DNA of 35,950 bases from Phoronis ovalis (Eukaryota; Phoronida; Phoronidae): positions 1-35,950 of the forward strand of contig JAOXYB010017408.1 in assembly GCA_028565635.1 (NCBI GenBank), read 5' to 3'. A model generated the notes under the pieces. It did not search any database, was not told the DNA's origin, and saw nothing but the letters and a program-made list of their open reading frames with translations. The position numbers were made by a program, and so were the translations under genes. Positions 33,001 through 35,950 of the stretch are shown here, in pieces (within the stretch, counting starts at the first letter, position 1; the number at the start of each line of letters is the position of its first letter).

Positions 33001-35775
33001 GTTTGGGAACAACGAAGTGCTACAATAGTCATGATGACCAAATTAGAAGAAAGATCTAGGGTATGTACTATCACCAACCAAGACCCTTCTGCAAATTTTT
33101 TCCAACACAGTGTATTGCGTAATTTGTTTTAAATAATAGTGATACTCGTTAATTAGAAAATTGCTTAAATTAAAAAGATTTCACATCTAATCTGATTTCA
33201 TAATCTGATTATAATTGATGTCTCGAGCTAACATTAACATTAACCTATTCATTTCATTCTGATGCTGTATTATATAAATATGGACTTTTTGAAAGTTGTA
33301 TTATGAAATAAACTGTGCAGCAGTCTTGTGTTATCATCTACATGCATTTCTCTACCTTGATAGATAAAATGTGATCAGTACTGGCCAAGCAGAGGAACAG
33401 AGACATATGGTTTGATGCATGTTACCCTTATCGACGTCATGGAATTATCAACATATACCATAAGAACATTCACAATTCAGAGGGTAAGGTTAACGTCAAT
33501 ATGTATCATTTCTTAATCTGTCGCCTTTAAAGCTTGCCAAATAAGCATTACCTTAAAAAAATTCTCGAATTTACAGTTTTTAAATCTTATTCACCATGGA
33601 ATGAAACCTCTAAACTTGTAGTCAAATGTTTTTACGTCCCCGGTGACCTCTTGTGAATAAACACCATGTGAGTGGAATTTTGTTTCAAATTTGATCAAAT
33701 TAAACCGTAATTATTTAACATTCCTTTAGAAAGAAATAGAAATGTTTACTGTTTTGAATATGTGATATCAGATTCTTGACTTTTCATTTACAGCATGGAT
33801 ATCCTGAAAAGCGTGAAGTTCGTCAGTTTCAATTCACGGCCTGGCCCGACCATGGTGTTCCAGACCATGCTACACCTTTGTTAATGTTTATGAGAAGAGT
33901 TAAAACAAACAACCCACCTGATGCTGGTCCAATGGTATCCCACTGCAGGTGAGGTTATATTCTGTGTCATTGCAGTTATAATTGGTATTGACTTCTGCTG
34001 GTAGATGCATGTAGGACCCTTTGGGACTTCTGCAAATTCTTGGAATTTCATAATCTAACCGTAAATGATTCTAAATTCATTAAATACCTAAAGAAACCCT
34101 CAATAATTCATGGGTTGGCATTTTTTCCATGTAACTCTAACTTTTTTGTTTTTCGATTTCTAGTGCTGGTGTTGGAAGAACGGGTGCCTTTATTGTCATT
34201 GACTCTATGCTAGAAAGAATACGCCACGAGAAGACAGTAGACATTTATGGACATGTGACTTGCTTAAGAGCACAGCGGAATTACATGGTACAGACCGATG
34301 ATCAATATATATTTATTCACGATGCTTTATTAGAAGCAGTGTCGAGTGCGGGGACAGAGATACCAGCAAGAAACTTATATGCTCATTTAGGAAAACTTAC
34401 ACAACCTGAACCAGGTGAAACAGTGACTGGGATGGAATTGGAGTTTAAGGTAAGTGCTGCTCCAGTTTCAACACTTGTGTACAAGCACAGTTGATATGTA
34501 AATGTACGTATTTTTACACTGAAAACTCGAGGAAGTTTTAATTCGAATCCAGAGGTCGCAAAATTTGAAAATAAATTAAGTGCTCAAATATACATAGCAA
34601 ACAACACCATTCATGTATTGATGAAATTTTTGAGCTCAGGTCTCCTCTCACTTTGCAGAAATTATCCAATGTTAAAGCAAATCCCCAACGTTTTGTTAGC
34701 GCTAATCTTCCAGTGAACAAATTCAAGAACCGGCTTGTGAACATCCTGCCTTGTAAGTATAAATGCACAGTTACTGCTTCTGTTCTCTGTGCTGCTCATT
34801 TAGTTATTTAGTTCATGTATATTTATTTTGTCTAAAACATGAAGTTTCAAGTTTAAGTTAATACTTTAGACATTTTCACTTTTTTGTCCAGGTTTCGTAA
34901 GTATAAAAAAAATAAAACTAAGTGGACTTATCTATTTGACATTTATTTTACCAGTGTTGCTTCGTAGCATGGTTGACAGAAAATATTTGATAAATTCAGT
35001 AAACAAATTTAACTGATCAATTATTCATTTCAATTTTAGTTGAAATAACACGAATATGTCTTCAGCCAATCCGAGGTGTTGATGGCTCGGATTACATCAA
35101 TGCAAGTTACATAGATGTAAGTATCAAACTTGAAAGCATATTCAAAATGCTCCTACTAACGTTGGTAACTTCAAATTAGTATTTTAAACTGTTTTTATTG
35201 TTTTCTCTGAGCTGGCACAAAGTGTTAGATCAAGAGACTATCTGTAGTGGGATTCAGATATAAGTACTGCTCTGATTGCTTAATGTGGACATTGCTACTT
35301 GATGCTAATTGCTGCCTCTGGTTGTAGGGTTATCGTTACAAGAAAGCATATATAGCCACACAAGGACCATTGCAAGAAACAACAGAAGACTTCTGGAGGA
35401 TGCTGTGGGAGCATAATTCAACTATTGTTGTTATGTTAACAAAACAAAGAGAAATGGGACGAGTAAGTTTATTATATCTTATTATTTATCTATATTATAT
35501 TAATTGGATAAAACGTATTTGTCCTGAGTTGTTTTAATGTAATTTTCCAAAAATAGTATAGTTTATTTCTCATCCTGGTGCAATATTATTATATATAGCT
35601 CCTGATGTCTTGTAAACCCTGCTTTAAGTGCATCATTATTATTTTGCAGGAAAAATGTCATCAGTATTGGCCCACAGATCGCTCTGCAAGATATCAATAC
35701 TTCGTTGTTGATCCGATGGCTGAATACAATATGCCACAGTATATTCTACGGGAGTTTAAAGTTACAGATGCTAGG
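2931..35775 (+). CDS. Lar: LAR-type receptor protein tyrosine phosphatase gene, partial, 29 core exons
   Basis: This is a spliced gene spanning almost the whole window; individual exons are listed below. The joined exons read through 1,705 complete codons without a stop. Order of domains: end of Ig2 (residues 1-37), Ig3 (to about 128), nine FN3 repeats (about 129-1022), membrane-proximal ectodomain (about 1023-1180), one transmembrane helix (about 1176-1200), juxtamembrane region, D1 (about 1265-1555) and the first half of D2 (about 1570-1705). Family members are cell-surface phosphatases in axon guidance and synapse organisation. Ig1, the start of Ig2, the main signal peptide, the end of D2 and the stop codon are outside. 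Ectodomain domain borders are phase 1, as usual for shuffled Ig/FN3 modules; most D1/D2 borders are phase 0. The family assignment is very secure. Which vertebrate paralogue is closest is not meaningful, since an invertebrate gene is expected to be pro-orthologous to all three. Confidence 0.96.
3045..11828 (+). other. 8.8-kb intron between Ig2 and Ig3 exons
   Basis: This is the largest intron seen, AT-rich, without any conserved exon I can recognise. It contains a candidate MITE (5167-5679), a short TTA microsatellite (about 11508-11525) and many short open frames that look like chance. In vertebrate PTPRD/PTPRS the four-residue mini-exon meB inserts exactly at this Ig2-Ig3 junction. The only length- and phase-matched candidate I noticed is 11090-11101, and it is weak. 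Confidence 0.8.
5167..5679. mobile_element. Candidate MITE with about 24-bp terminal inverted repeats
   Basis: Bases 5167-5191 (TTATATAGTGTCAAATTTTG then GTGAC) and 5656-5679 (GTCACCAAATTTGACACTAT then ATAA) are inverted copies differing by one T. They enclose about 460 AT-rich bases with no transposase-like reading frame. The size, short TIRs and lack of coding capacity fit a non-autonomous DNA transposon. The ends run into TATATA, so a TA target duplication (Tc1/mariner style) is possible but cannot be separated from the repeat itself. The family is unknown. Confidence 0.5.
11829..12098 (+). CDS. Lar: LAR exon: Ig domain 3
   Basis: Acceptor TTTTACAG ends at 11828; donor AAAG|GTTTGT at 12099; phase 1 to phase 1. 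The 90-codon exon encodes one complete C2-type Ig domain: [20 protein letters not shown] at the linker and A strand, then [39 protein letters not shown] and [13 protein letters not shown]. The two disulfide Cys (ITC and YTC) and the core Trp are present. Similarity to Drosophila and vertebrate LAR Ig3 is very high. If the 2811 exon is used, this is the first exon that would give a complete domain behind the signal peptide. Confidence 0.96.
12099..13978 (+). other. Intron between Ig3 and FN3-1
   Basis: This 1.9-kb AT-rich intron shows no conserved exon. A strong-looking acceptor at 13911-13914 (TTTACAG) lies 64 nt before the used acceptor and would shift the frame, so I do not use it. Short inverted copies of GCATGTTAT (13080-13088) and ATAACATGC (13133-13141) are probably chance. 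Confidence 0.75.
13979..14266 (+). CDS. Lar: LAR exon: fibronectin type III repeat 1
   Basis: Acceptor TACTTTAG ends at 13978; donor CTTG|GTTAGT at 14267 (a slightly weak donor); phase 1 both ends. It encodes a whole FN3 domain starting [18 protein letters not shown], with core Trp in VKLMWSPG, the LYKPK strand also found in LAR FN1 (QYKPK/QHKPK), and [20 protein letters not shown] as the F-G region. It ends TTGELG, a flexible linker into FN3-2, where the candidate microexon 15101-15118 would add residues. Confidence 0.95.
14351..14526 (+). other. Candidate alternative or decayed FN3-2 exon ending in a stop
   Basis: A good acceptor (TTTGTTTGTTGTTCAG, ending 14350) is followed in phase 1 by [18 protein letters not shown], then a low-similarity frame to TGA at 14524-14526. 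APR...LSTTS resembles the start of LAR FN2 (APRDVQARMLSSTT), and the first 30 bases align with the real FN3-2 exon at 16358 with small gaps. A possible donor at 14440|GTATGT would make a symmetric 90-nt cassette, but its T at -1 is weak. It could be a decayed exon copy, an alternative terminal exon for a secreted form, or chance. Confidence 0.22.
15101..15118 (+). CDS. Lar: Candidate 18-nt microexon, FN3-1/FN3-2 linker
   Basis: The sequence reads TTTTGTCGCAG|GAGACGACGGTACCAGAG|GTACAG, with a perfect TACTAAC branch-point-like motif 37 nt upstream (15058-15064). It is phase 1 at both ends and would add six residues (about GDDGTR) between TTGEL and APGSPP without changing the frame. It is visibly more GC-rich than the intron around it. 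No conserved homologue is known to me, so this is a splice-signal prediction only. Confidence 0.4.
15436..15553. repeat. 59-bp tandem duplication, two copies
   Basis: Unit 1 (15436-15494) and unit 2 (15495-15553) start ACTCTTGTATAAGGCATTC and differ at one base (A at 15467, T at 15526); six bases of a third copy follow. Near identity indicates a recent duplication. It is intronic, with no coding effect. Confidence 0.95.
16358..16458 (+). CDS. Lar: LAR exon: FN3 repeat 2, first half
   Basis: Acceptor TTTTCTAG ends at 16357; donor AAG|GTGCGG at 16459; enters in phase 1, leaves in phase 0. It encodes [20 protein letters not shown] then [14 protein letters not shown], matching LAR FN2 (APRDVQARMLSSTTILVQW..PNGQI). 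It pairs with the exon at 16788; the intron inside the domain falls before the conserved GY.VYYT strand. Confidence 0.95.
16788..16983 (+). CDS. Lar: LAR exon: FN3 repeat 2, second half
   Basis: Acceptor TTTTGTAG ends at 16787; donor GGAG|GTAAGA at 16984; phase 0 in, phase 1 out. It encodes [39 protein letters not shown] and [19 protein letters not shown], closely matching LAR FN2 (GYRVYYTMDP..NNW.., YSVKVLAFTSIGDGPLS). It ends TPG before the linker to FN3-3. The preceding 329-nt intron shows nothing notable. Confidence 0.96.
16984..21071 (+). other. 4.1-kb intron between FN3-2 and FN3-3
   Basis: AT-rich, with one microexon candidate at 19255-19269 listed separately. A 90-codon plus-strand open frame ending at 18971 matches nothing I recognise and has no splice context, so I treat it as chance. 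No mobile element is recognised. Confidence 0.75.
19255..19269 (+). CDS. Lar: Candidate 15-nt microexon, FN3-2/FN3-3 linker
   Basis: The sequence CAACCTTGTTCAG|CAATCGATCGTCCAG|GTGAGG joins a good acceptor to a near-consensus donor only 15 nt later. It is phase 1 at both ends and would insert five residues (about AIDRP) between TMTPG and VPSQPKN, extending the linker without a frame change. It resembles the 15101-15118 candidate in design. No protein homology can be assessed at this length. Confidence 0.42.
21072..21155 (+). CDS. Lar: LAR exon: FN3 repeat 3, first half
   Basis: Acceptor TTTCTTTTCAG ends at 21071; donor ATTG|GTAGGT at 21156; phase 1 to phase 1. It encodes [20 protein letters not shown] then RWERPDGIG, matching LAR FN3 ([22 protein letters not shown]). 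The core Trp is present. It joins the exon at 21394. Confidence 0.95.
21394..21594 (+). CDS. Lar: LAR exon: FN3 repeat 3, second half
   Basis: Acceptor CCGTTTTTAG ends at 21393; donor TTCA|GTGAGT at 21595; phase 1 both ends. It encodes [20 protein letters not shown] then [20 protein letters not shown] and [18 protein letters not shown], ending in RTEQF. Strands C to G of the FN3 fold are all present, with the family pattern L.P.T.Y...V.A.S..G.G. Confidence 0.96.
21595..22495 (+). other. Intron between FN3-3 and FN3-4, with two dinucleotide runs
   Basis: A (TA)9 run at 21875-21892 leads into a short TG stretch, and a separate (TG)7 run lies at 21920-21933. Both are likely length-variable microsatellites. 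Nothing else is seen in this 0.9-kb intron. Confidence 0.85.
22496..22792 (+). CDS. Lar: LAR exon: FN3 repeat 4, single exon
   Basis: Acceptor GACTATATAG ends at 22495; donor GACG|GTAGGT at 22793; phase 1 both ends. It encodes the whole domain: [40 protein letters not shown], then [20 protein letters not shown] and [16 protein letters not shown]. The LxKWTEY motif and DVGxGP/DIGxGP turn match LAR FN4 ([23 protein letters not shown]..RTNED) almost exactly. The following 0.9-kb intron (22793-23679) shows nothing notable. Confidence 0.97.
23680..23792 (+). CDS. Lar: LAR exon: FN3 repeat 5, first half
   Basis: Acceptor AATTAATAG ends at 23679 (a weak pyrimidine tract); donor CAG|GTATGA at 23793; phase 1 in, phase 0 out. 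It encodes [20 protein letters not shown] then [18 protein letters not shown], matching LAR FN5 ([35 protein letters not shown]). Confidence 0.96.
24087..24285 (+). CDS. Lar: LAR exon: FN3 repeat 5, second half
   Basis: Acceptor TTGTTTTCTAG ends at 24086; donor GCTG|GTGAGT at 24286; phase 0 in, phase 1 out. It encodes [20 protein letters not shown], then [20 protein letters not shown] and [20 protein letters not shown]. The GLxPxTxYxxxVxAYTxKGDGxRS pattern is the LAR FN5 signature. The following 420-nt intron (24286-24705) shows nothing notable. Confidence 0.96.
24706..24900 (+). CDS. Lar: LAR exon: FN3 repeat 6, first part
   Basis: Acceptor TTTTCTTGTAG ends at 24705; donor CTCG|GTAAGT at 24901; phase 1 both ends. 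It encodes [20 protein letters not shown] then [20 protein letters not shown] and [15 protein letters not shown]. The TFGxLxxYRLRxG segment matches LAR FN6 (TFGPLQGYRLKFG, TYGELRGYRLRWG). The intron after it is only 167 nt, the shortest of the core gene. Confidence 0.95.
25068..25160 (+). CDS. Lar: LAR exon: FN3 repeat 6, second part
   Basis: Acceptor ATATTCCAG ends at 25067; donor GGAG|GTAAAA at 25161; phase 1 both ends. It encodes [20 protein letters not shown] then [11 protein letters not shown], the F and G strands of FN3-6 (LAR: [21 protein letters not shown]; Drosophila RGVEYEFRVAGSNHIGIGQE). Confidence 0.95.
25414..25707 (+). CDS. Lar: LAR exon: FN3 repeat 7, single exon
   Basis: Acceptor TGCAATTTAG ends at 25413; donor ATAG|GTAAGT at 25708; phase 1 both ends. 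It encodes [20 protein letters not shown], then [20 protein letters not shown] and [20 protein letters not shown]. It matches LAR FN7 (LSWQPP..RNGIITKYTLLYRD..AHTSKGPGPYS). The core Trp of the B strand is replaced by Tyr (TAC at 25479-25481, VRLSYDPP), the only one of the nine repeats with this change. The following 452-nt intron (25708-26159) shows nothing notable. Confidence 0.96.
26160..26450 (+). CDS. Lar: LAR exon: FN3 repeat 8, single exon
   Basis: Acceptor GTGCTTTCTGCAG ends at 26159; donor TCAG|GTGGGT at 26451; phase 1 both ends. It encodes [20 protein letters not shown], then [20 protein letters not shown] and [20 protein letters not shown]. It lines up with Drosophila Lar FN8 (APMSLQAEATSEQTAEIWWEPVTSRGKLLGYKIFYT). 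The ARRR stretch lacks Arg at P4, so it is not a furin site. The following 464-nt intron (26451-26914) shows nothing notable. Confidence 0.95.
26915..27024 (+). CDS. Lar: LAR exon: FN3 repeat 9, first half
   Basis: Acceptor CGTTATTTTGCAG ends at 26914; donor AAG|GTAACC at 27025; phase 1 in, phase 0 out. It encodes [20 protein letters not shown] then [17 protein letters not shown]. The core Trp is present. This ninth repeat is the last classical FN3 domain before the membrane-proximal region; Drosophila Lar also has nine. Confidence 0.93.
27252..27471 (+). CDS. Lar: LAR exon: FN3 repeat 9, second half
   Basis: Acceptor CTGTTTTGCAG ends at 27251; donor GGGG|GTAAGT at 27472; phase 0 in, phase 1 out. 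It encodes [20 protein letters not shown], then [20 protein letters not shown] and [20 protein letters not shown]. The C-C' region is longer than in the other repeats, as in the Drosophila ninth repeat, and the LxPxTxYNxxxxA pattern is kept. Confidence 0.94.
27770..27939 (+). CDS. Lar: LAR exon: membrane-proximal ectodomain, first part
   Basis: Acceptor TTTCATTTTAG ends at 27769; donor GAT|GTGAGT at 27940; phase 1 in, phase 0 out. It encodes [20 protein letters not shown], then [20 protein letters not shown] and PDMFQLSD. The YGPISHYxLVVVP segment is shared with Drosophila Lar. In vertebrate LAR proteins the region just after this carries the furin cleavage site (R-K-R-R type); here it ends SPDMFQLSD with no basic cluster. 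Confidence 0.95.
28167..28349 (+). CDS. Lar: LAR exon: membrane-proximal ectodomain, second part
   Basis: Acceptor TACTTTTTTGCAG ends at 28166; donor AAC|GTAAGT at 28350; phase 0 both ends, 61 codons. It encodes [20 protein letters not shown], then [20 protein letters not shown] and [13 protein letters not shown]. It matches KPYIAAHFD...LGDDKHYGGFTNKQL...YVFFVLAV of vertebrate PTPRD. No furin-type motif is present. Confidence 0.95.
28350..29911 (+). other. 1.6-kb intron before the transmembrane exon
   Basis: AT-rich, with no exon recognised. A perfect 14-bp inverted repeat with a 5-nt loop lies at 29682-29714 and is listed separately. Confidence 0.8.
29682..29714. repeat. Perfect 14-bp hairpin with 5-nt loop
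   Basis: AATTTTAAGAGCTG (29682-29695) is followed by GCATT and then the exact reverse complement CAGCTCTTAAAATT (29701-29714). It is about 200 nt before the transmembrane exon acceptor. The stem is too short for a typical miRNA precursor, and it is not a bacterial terminator in this context. Confidence 0.85.
29912..30096 (+). CDS. Lar: LAR exon: extracellular stalk and transmembrane helix
   Basis: Acceptor ATATTTTACAG ends at 29911; donor CTGAG|GTAGGT at 30097; phase 0 in, phase 2 out. It encodes [20 protein letters not shown], matching the (Y/F)xTSPYS strand that ends the membrane-proximal domain, then an acidic stalk (GGKDEDPVV). The helix begins [20 protein letters not shown] and continues with Val/Ile to VVLR. 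Basic residues supplied by the next exon (RRKSGRK) mark the cytoplasmic side, so the receptor is single-pass type I. Confidence 0.96.
30097..30942 (+). other. Intron after the transmembrane exon
   Basis: This 0.85-kb phase-2 intron is AT-rich. I see no alternative exon or repeat in it. Confidence 0.8.
30943..31064 (+). CDS. Lar: LAR exon: juxtamembrane cytoplasmic segment
   Basis: Acceptor TTTTGTTTTGTAG ends at 30942; donor CCAG|GTAGGT at 31065; phase 2 in, phase 1 out. It encodes [20 protein letters not shown], then [20 protein letters not shown] and PG. [17 protein letters not shown] is a LAR-family hallmark (HPTDPVELRRLNFQTPG in PTPRD). A second in-frame donor 51 nt downstream would lengthen this exon by 17 codons. 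Confidence 0.96.
31065..31115 (+). CDS. Lar: Candidate 17-codon extension by an alternative donor
   Basis: The main exon ends CCAG|GTAGGT, but the frame stays open to GAAG|GTGAGG at 31116, another strong donor in the same phase. Using it would insert 17 residues (about [17 protein letters not shown]) between FQTPG and MMSHPPIPI. Vertebrate LAR is known to have short alternative inserts (LASE exons) between the membrane and D1. Alternatively the second GT is unused; 24 nt further (TAA at 31142-31144) the unspliced frame stops. Confidence 0.35.
31116..32356 (+). other. Intron before the D1 domain
   Basis: This 1.2-kb AT-rich intron shows no recognisable exon, repeat or RNA beyond the possible exon extension at its start. 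Confidence 0.75.
32357..32655 (+). CDS. Lar: LAR exon: wedge region and start of phosphatase D1
   Basis: Acceptor TATGATTAG ends at 32356; donor CAG|GTAAAG at 32656; phase 1 in, phase 0 out. It encodes [20 protein letters not shown] (the helix-turn-helix wedge), [20 protein letters not shown], then [20 protein letters not shown] and [20 protein letters not shown]. The KNRY substrate-recognition loop and the [12 protein letters not shown] motif of active PTP domains are intact. The 306-nt intron that follows shows nothing notable. Confidence 0.97.
32962..33060 (+). CDS. Lar: LAR exon: D1, DFWRM segment
   Basis: Acceptor CAATTTCTAG ends at 32961; donor AGG|GTATGT at 33061; phase 0 both ends, 33 codons. 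It encodes [20 protein letters not shown] then [23 protein letters not shown] and the IVMMTxLEE strand are conserved PTP motifs. The following 303-nt intron shows nothing notable. Confidence 0.96.
33364..33483 (+). CDS. Lar: LAR exon: D1, KCDQYWP segment
   Basis: Acceptor TACCTTGATAG ends at 33363; donor AGG|GTAAGG at 33484; phase 0 both ends, 40 codons. It encodes [20 protein letters not shown] then [20 protein letters not shown]. KCxQYWP is a near-invariant PTP motif. The following 310-nt intron shows nothing notable. Confidence 0.96.
33794..33948 (+). CDS. Lar: LAR exon: D1, WPD loop and catalytic cysteine
   Basis: Acceptor TCATTTACAG ends at 33793; donor TGCAG|GTGAGG at 33949; phase 0 in, phase 2 out. 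It encodes [40 protein letters not shown] and [12 protein letters not shown]. The WPD loop general acid is Asp (GAC, 33848-33850) and the catalytic nucleophile is Cys (TGC, 33944-33946). The residue before His is Ser (TCC, 33938-33940), where the consensus has Val or Ile. The exon ends inside the Ser codon after the catalytic Cys. Confidence 0.96.
34164..34449 (+). CDS. Lar: LAR exon: D1 P-loop remainder, Q-loop and D1-D2 linker
   Basis: Acceptor CGATTTCTAG ends at 34163; donor AAG|GTAAGT at 34450; phase 2 in, phase 0 out. It completes the P-loop as [20 protein letters not shown], with the phosphate-binding Arg at 34177-34179, then [20 protein letters not shown] and [20 protein letters not shown] (Q-loop). 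It ends in the linker [12 protein letters not shown]. All residues needed for D1 catalysis are present. Confidence 0.97.
34659..34752 (+). CDS. Lar: LAR exon: start of phosphatase D2, KNRL loop
   Basis: Acceptor TCACTTTGCAG ends at 34658; donor CCTT|GTAAGT at 34753; phase 0 in, phase 1 out. It encodes [20 protein letters not shown] then [11 protein letters not shown]. Leu replaces the Tyr of the KNRY loop, as in LAR D2 of other animals, which makes D2 nearly inactive (family knowledge). Confidence 0.96.
35040..35116 (+). CDS. Lar: LAR exon: D2, [10 protein letters not shown] segment
   Basis: Acceptor TTTCAATTTTAG ends at 35039; donor GAT|GTAAGT at 35117; phase 1 in, phase 0 out. It encodes [20 protein letters not shown] then NASYID. 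The vertebrate counterpart reads YESTRVCLQPIRG, so the Tyr after ILP/IMP is Phe here. Confidence 0.95.
35328..35462 (+). CDS. Lar: LAR exon: D2, [12 protein letters not shown] segment
   Basis: Acceptor CTCTGGTTGTAG ends at 35327; donor CGA|GTAAGT at 35463; phase 0 both ends, 45 codons. It encodes [20 protein letters not shown] then [20 protein letters not shown] and REMGR, nearly identical to D2 of Drosophila and vertebrate LAR proteins. Confidence 0.97.
35650..35775 (+). CDS. Lar: LAR exon: D2, KCHQYWP segment, last exon in the window
   Basis: Acceptor TATTTTGCAG ends at 35649; donor AGG|GTATGT at 35776; phase 0 both ends, 42 codons. It encodes [20 protein letters not shown] then [20 protein letters not shown] and AR. 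The D2 WPD-like loop, P-loop and C-terminus must follow downstream; 35776-35950 is intron. Confidence 0.97.
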
Positions 35776-35950
35776 GTATGTTGAAATTCAATATAATGAC
35801 ATCTTGTCCATAATAACAAAACTTAACATGGTTGAAGATTAGATAAAAGTATTTATAAAGGAAACACAAGAATTGAAATTAAGTGTATTGGCTGCTATTT
35901 ATTGTATAGACAACTAATGGAACAAGTACATTACAAGACAGTAATAAATT

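Overview
The window is one stretch of an AT-rich animal genome carrying the middle of a single large plus-strand gene: a LAR-type receptor protein tyrosine phosphatase (type IIa RPTP; the Drosophila Lar / vertebrate PTPRD-PTPRS-PTPRF family). No second gene, tRNA, rRNA, CRISPR array or bacterial-style operon is visible. Open frames on the minus strand, and plus-strand frames outside the listed exons, look like chance. I worked out 29 core coding exons, all with GT-AG borders. Their phases agree from end to end: 5,117 coding nt give 1,705 complete codons with no internal stop.

Layout. 1-2700: non-coding, with no Ig exon visible. About 2583-2886: a candidate internal promoter (duplicated TAATTAAG element, TATA box) and a signal-peptide first exon. 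2931-3044: the C-terminal part of Ig2. 3045-11828: an 8.8-kb intron containing a candidate MITE. 11829-12098: Ig3. 13979-27471: nine fibronectin type III (FN3) repeats, with two candidate microexons and one candidate alternative or decayed exon in the introns. 27770-29911: membrane-proximal ectodomain exons and intron. 29912-30096: transmembrane helix. 30943-31064: juxtamembrane segment, with a second in-frame donor 51 nt downstream. 32357-34449: catalytic phosphatase domain D1. 34659-35775: first half of the pseudo-phosphatase domain D2. The gene runs off both ends: Ig1 and the start of Ig2 lie upstream, the rest of D2 and the stop codon downstream.

How it works. LAR-family receptors sit at growth cones and synapses. 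They bind heparan-sulfate proteoglycans and trans-synaptic partners through Ig domains and FN3 repeats, and signal through active D1 while D2 acts as a scaffold (family knowledge). Here D1 has the KNRY loop, WPD loop and HCSAGVGR P-loop, although the residue before HC is Ser instead of Val/Ile. D2 has KNRL instead of KNRY, the change known to make LAR D2 inactive.

Organism. The long introns, nine FN3 repeats (as in Drosophila Lar; vertebrate paralogues have eight) and phosphatase domains close to the vertebrate sequences point to a non-vertebrate animal, probably a bilaterian. I cannot name the phylum. The most interesting signals are the candidate internal promoter with signal-peptide exon, which would make a short isoform starting at Ig3 or later, and several phase-compatible alternative segments (15101-15118, 19255-19269, 31065-31115, 14351-14526).
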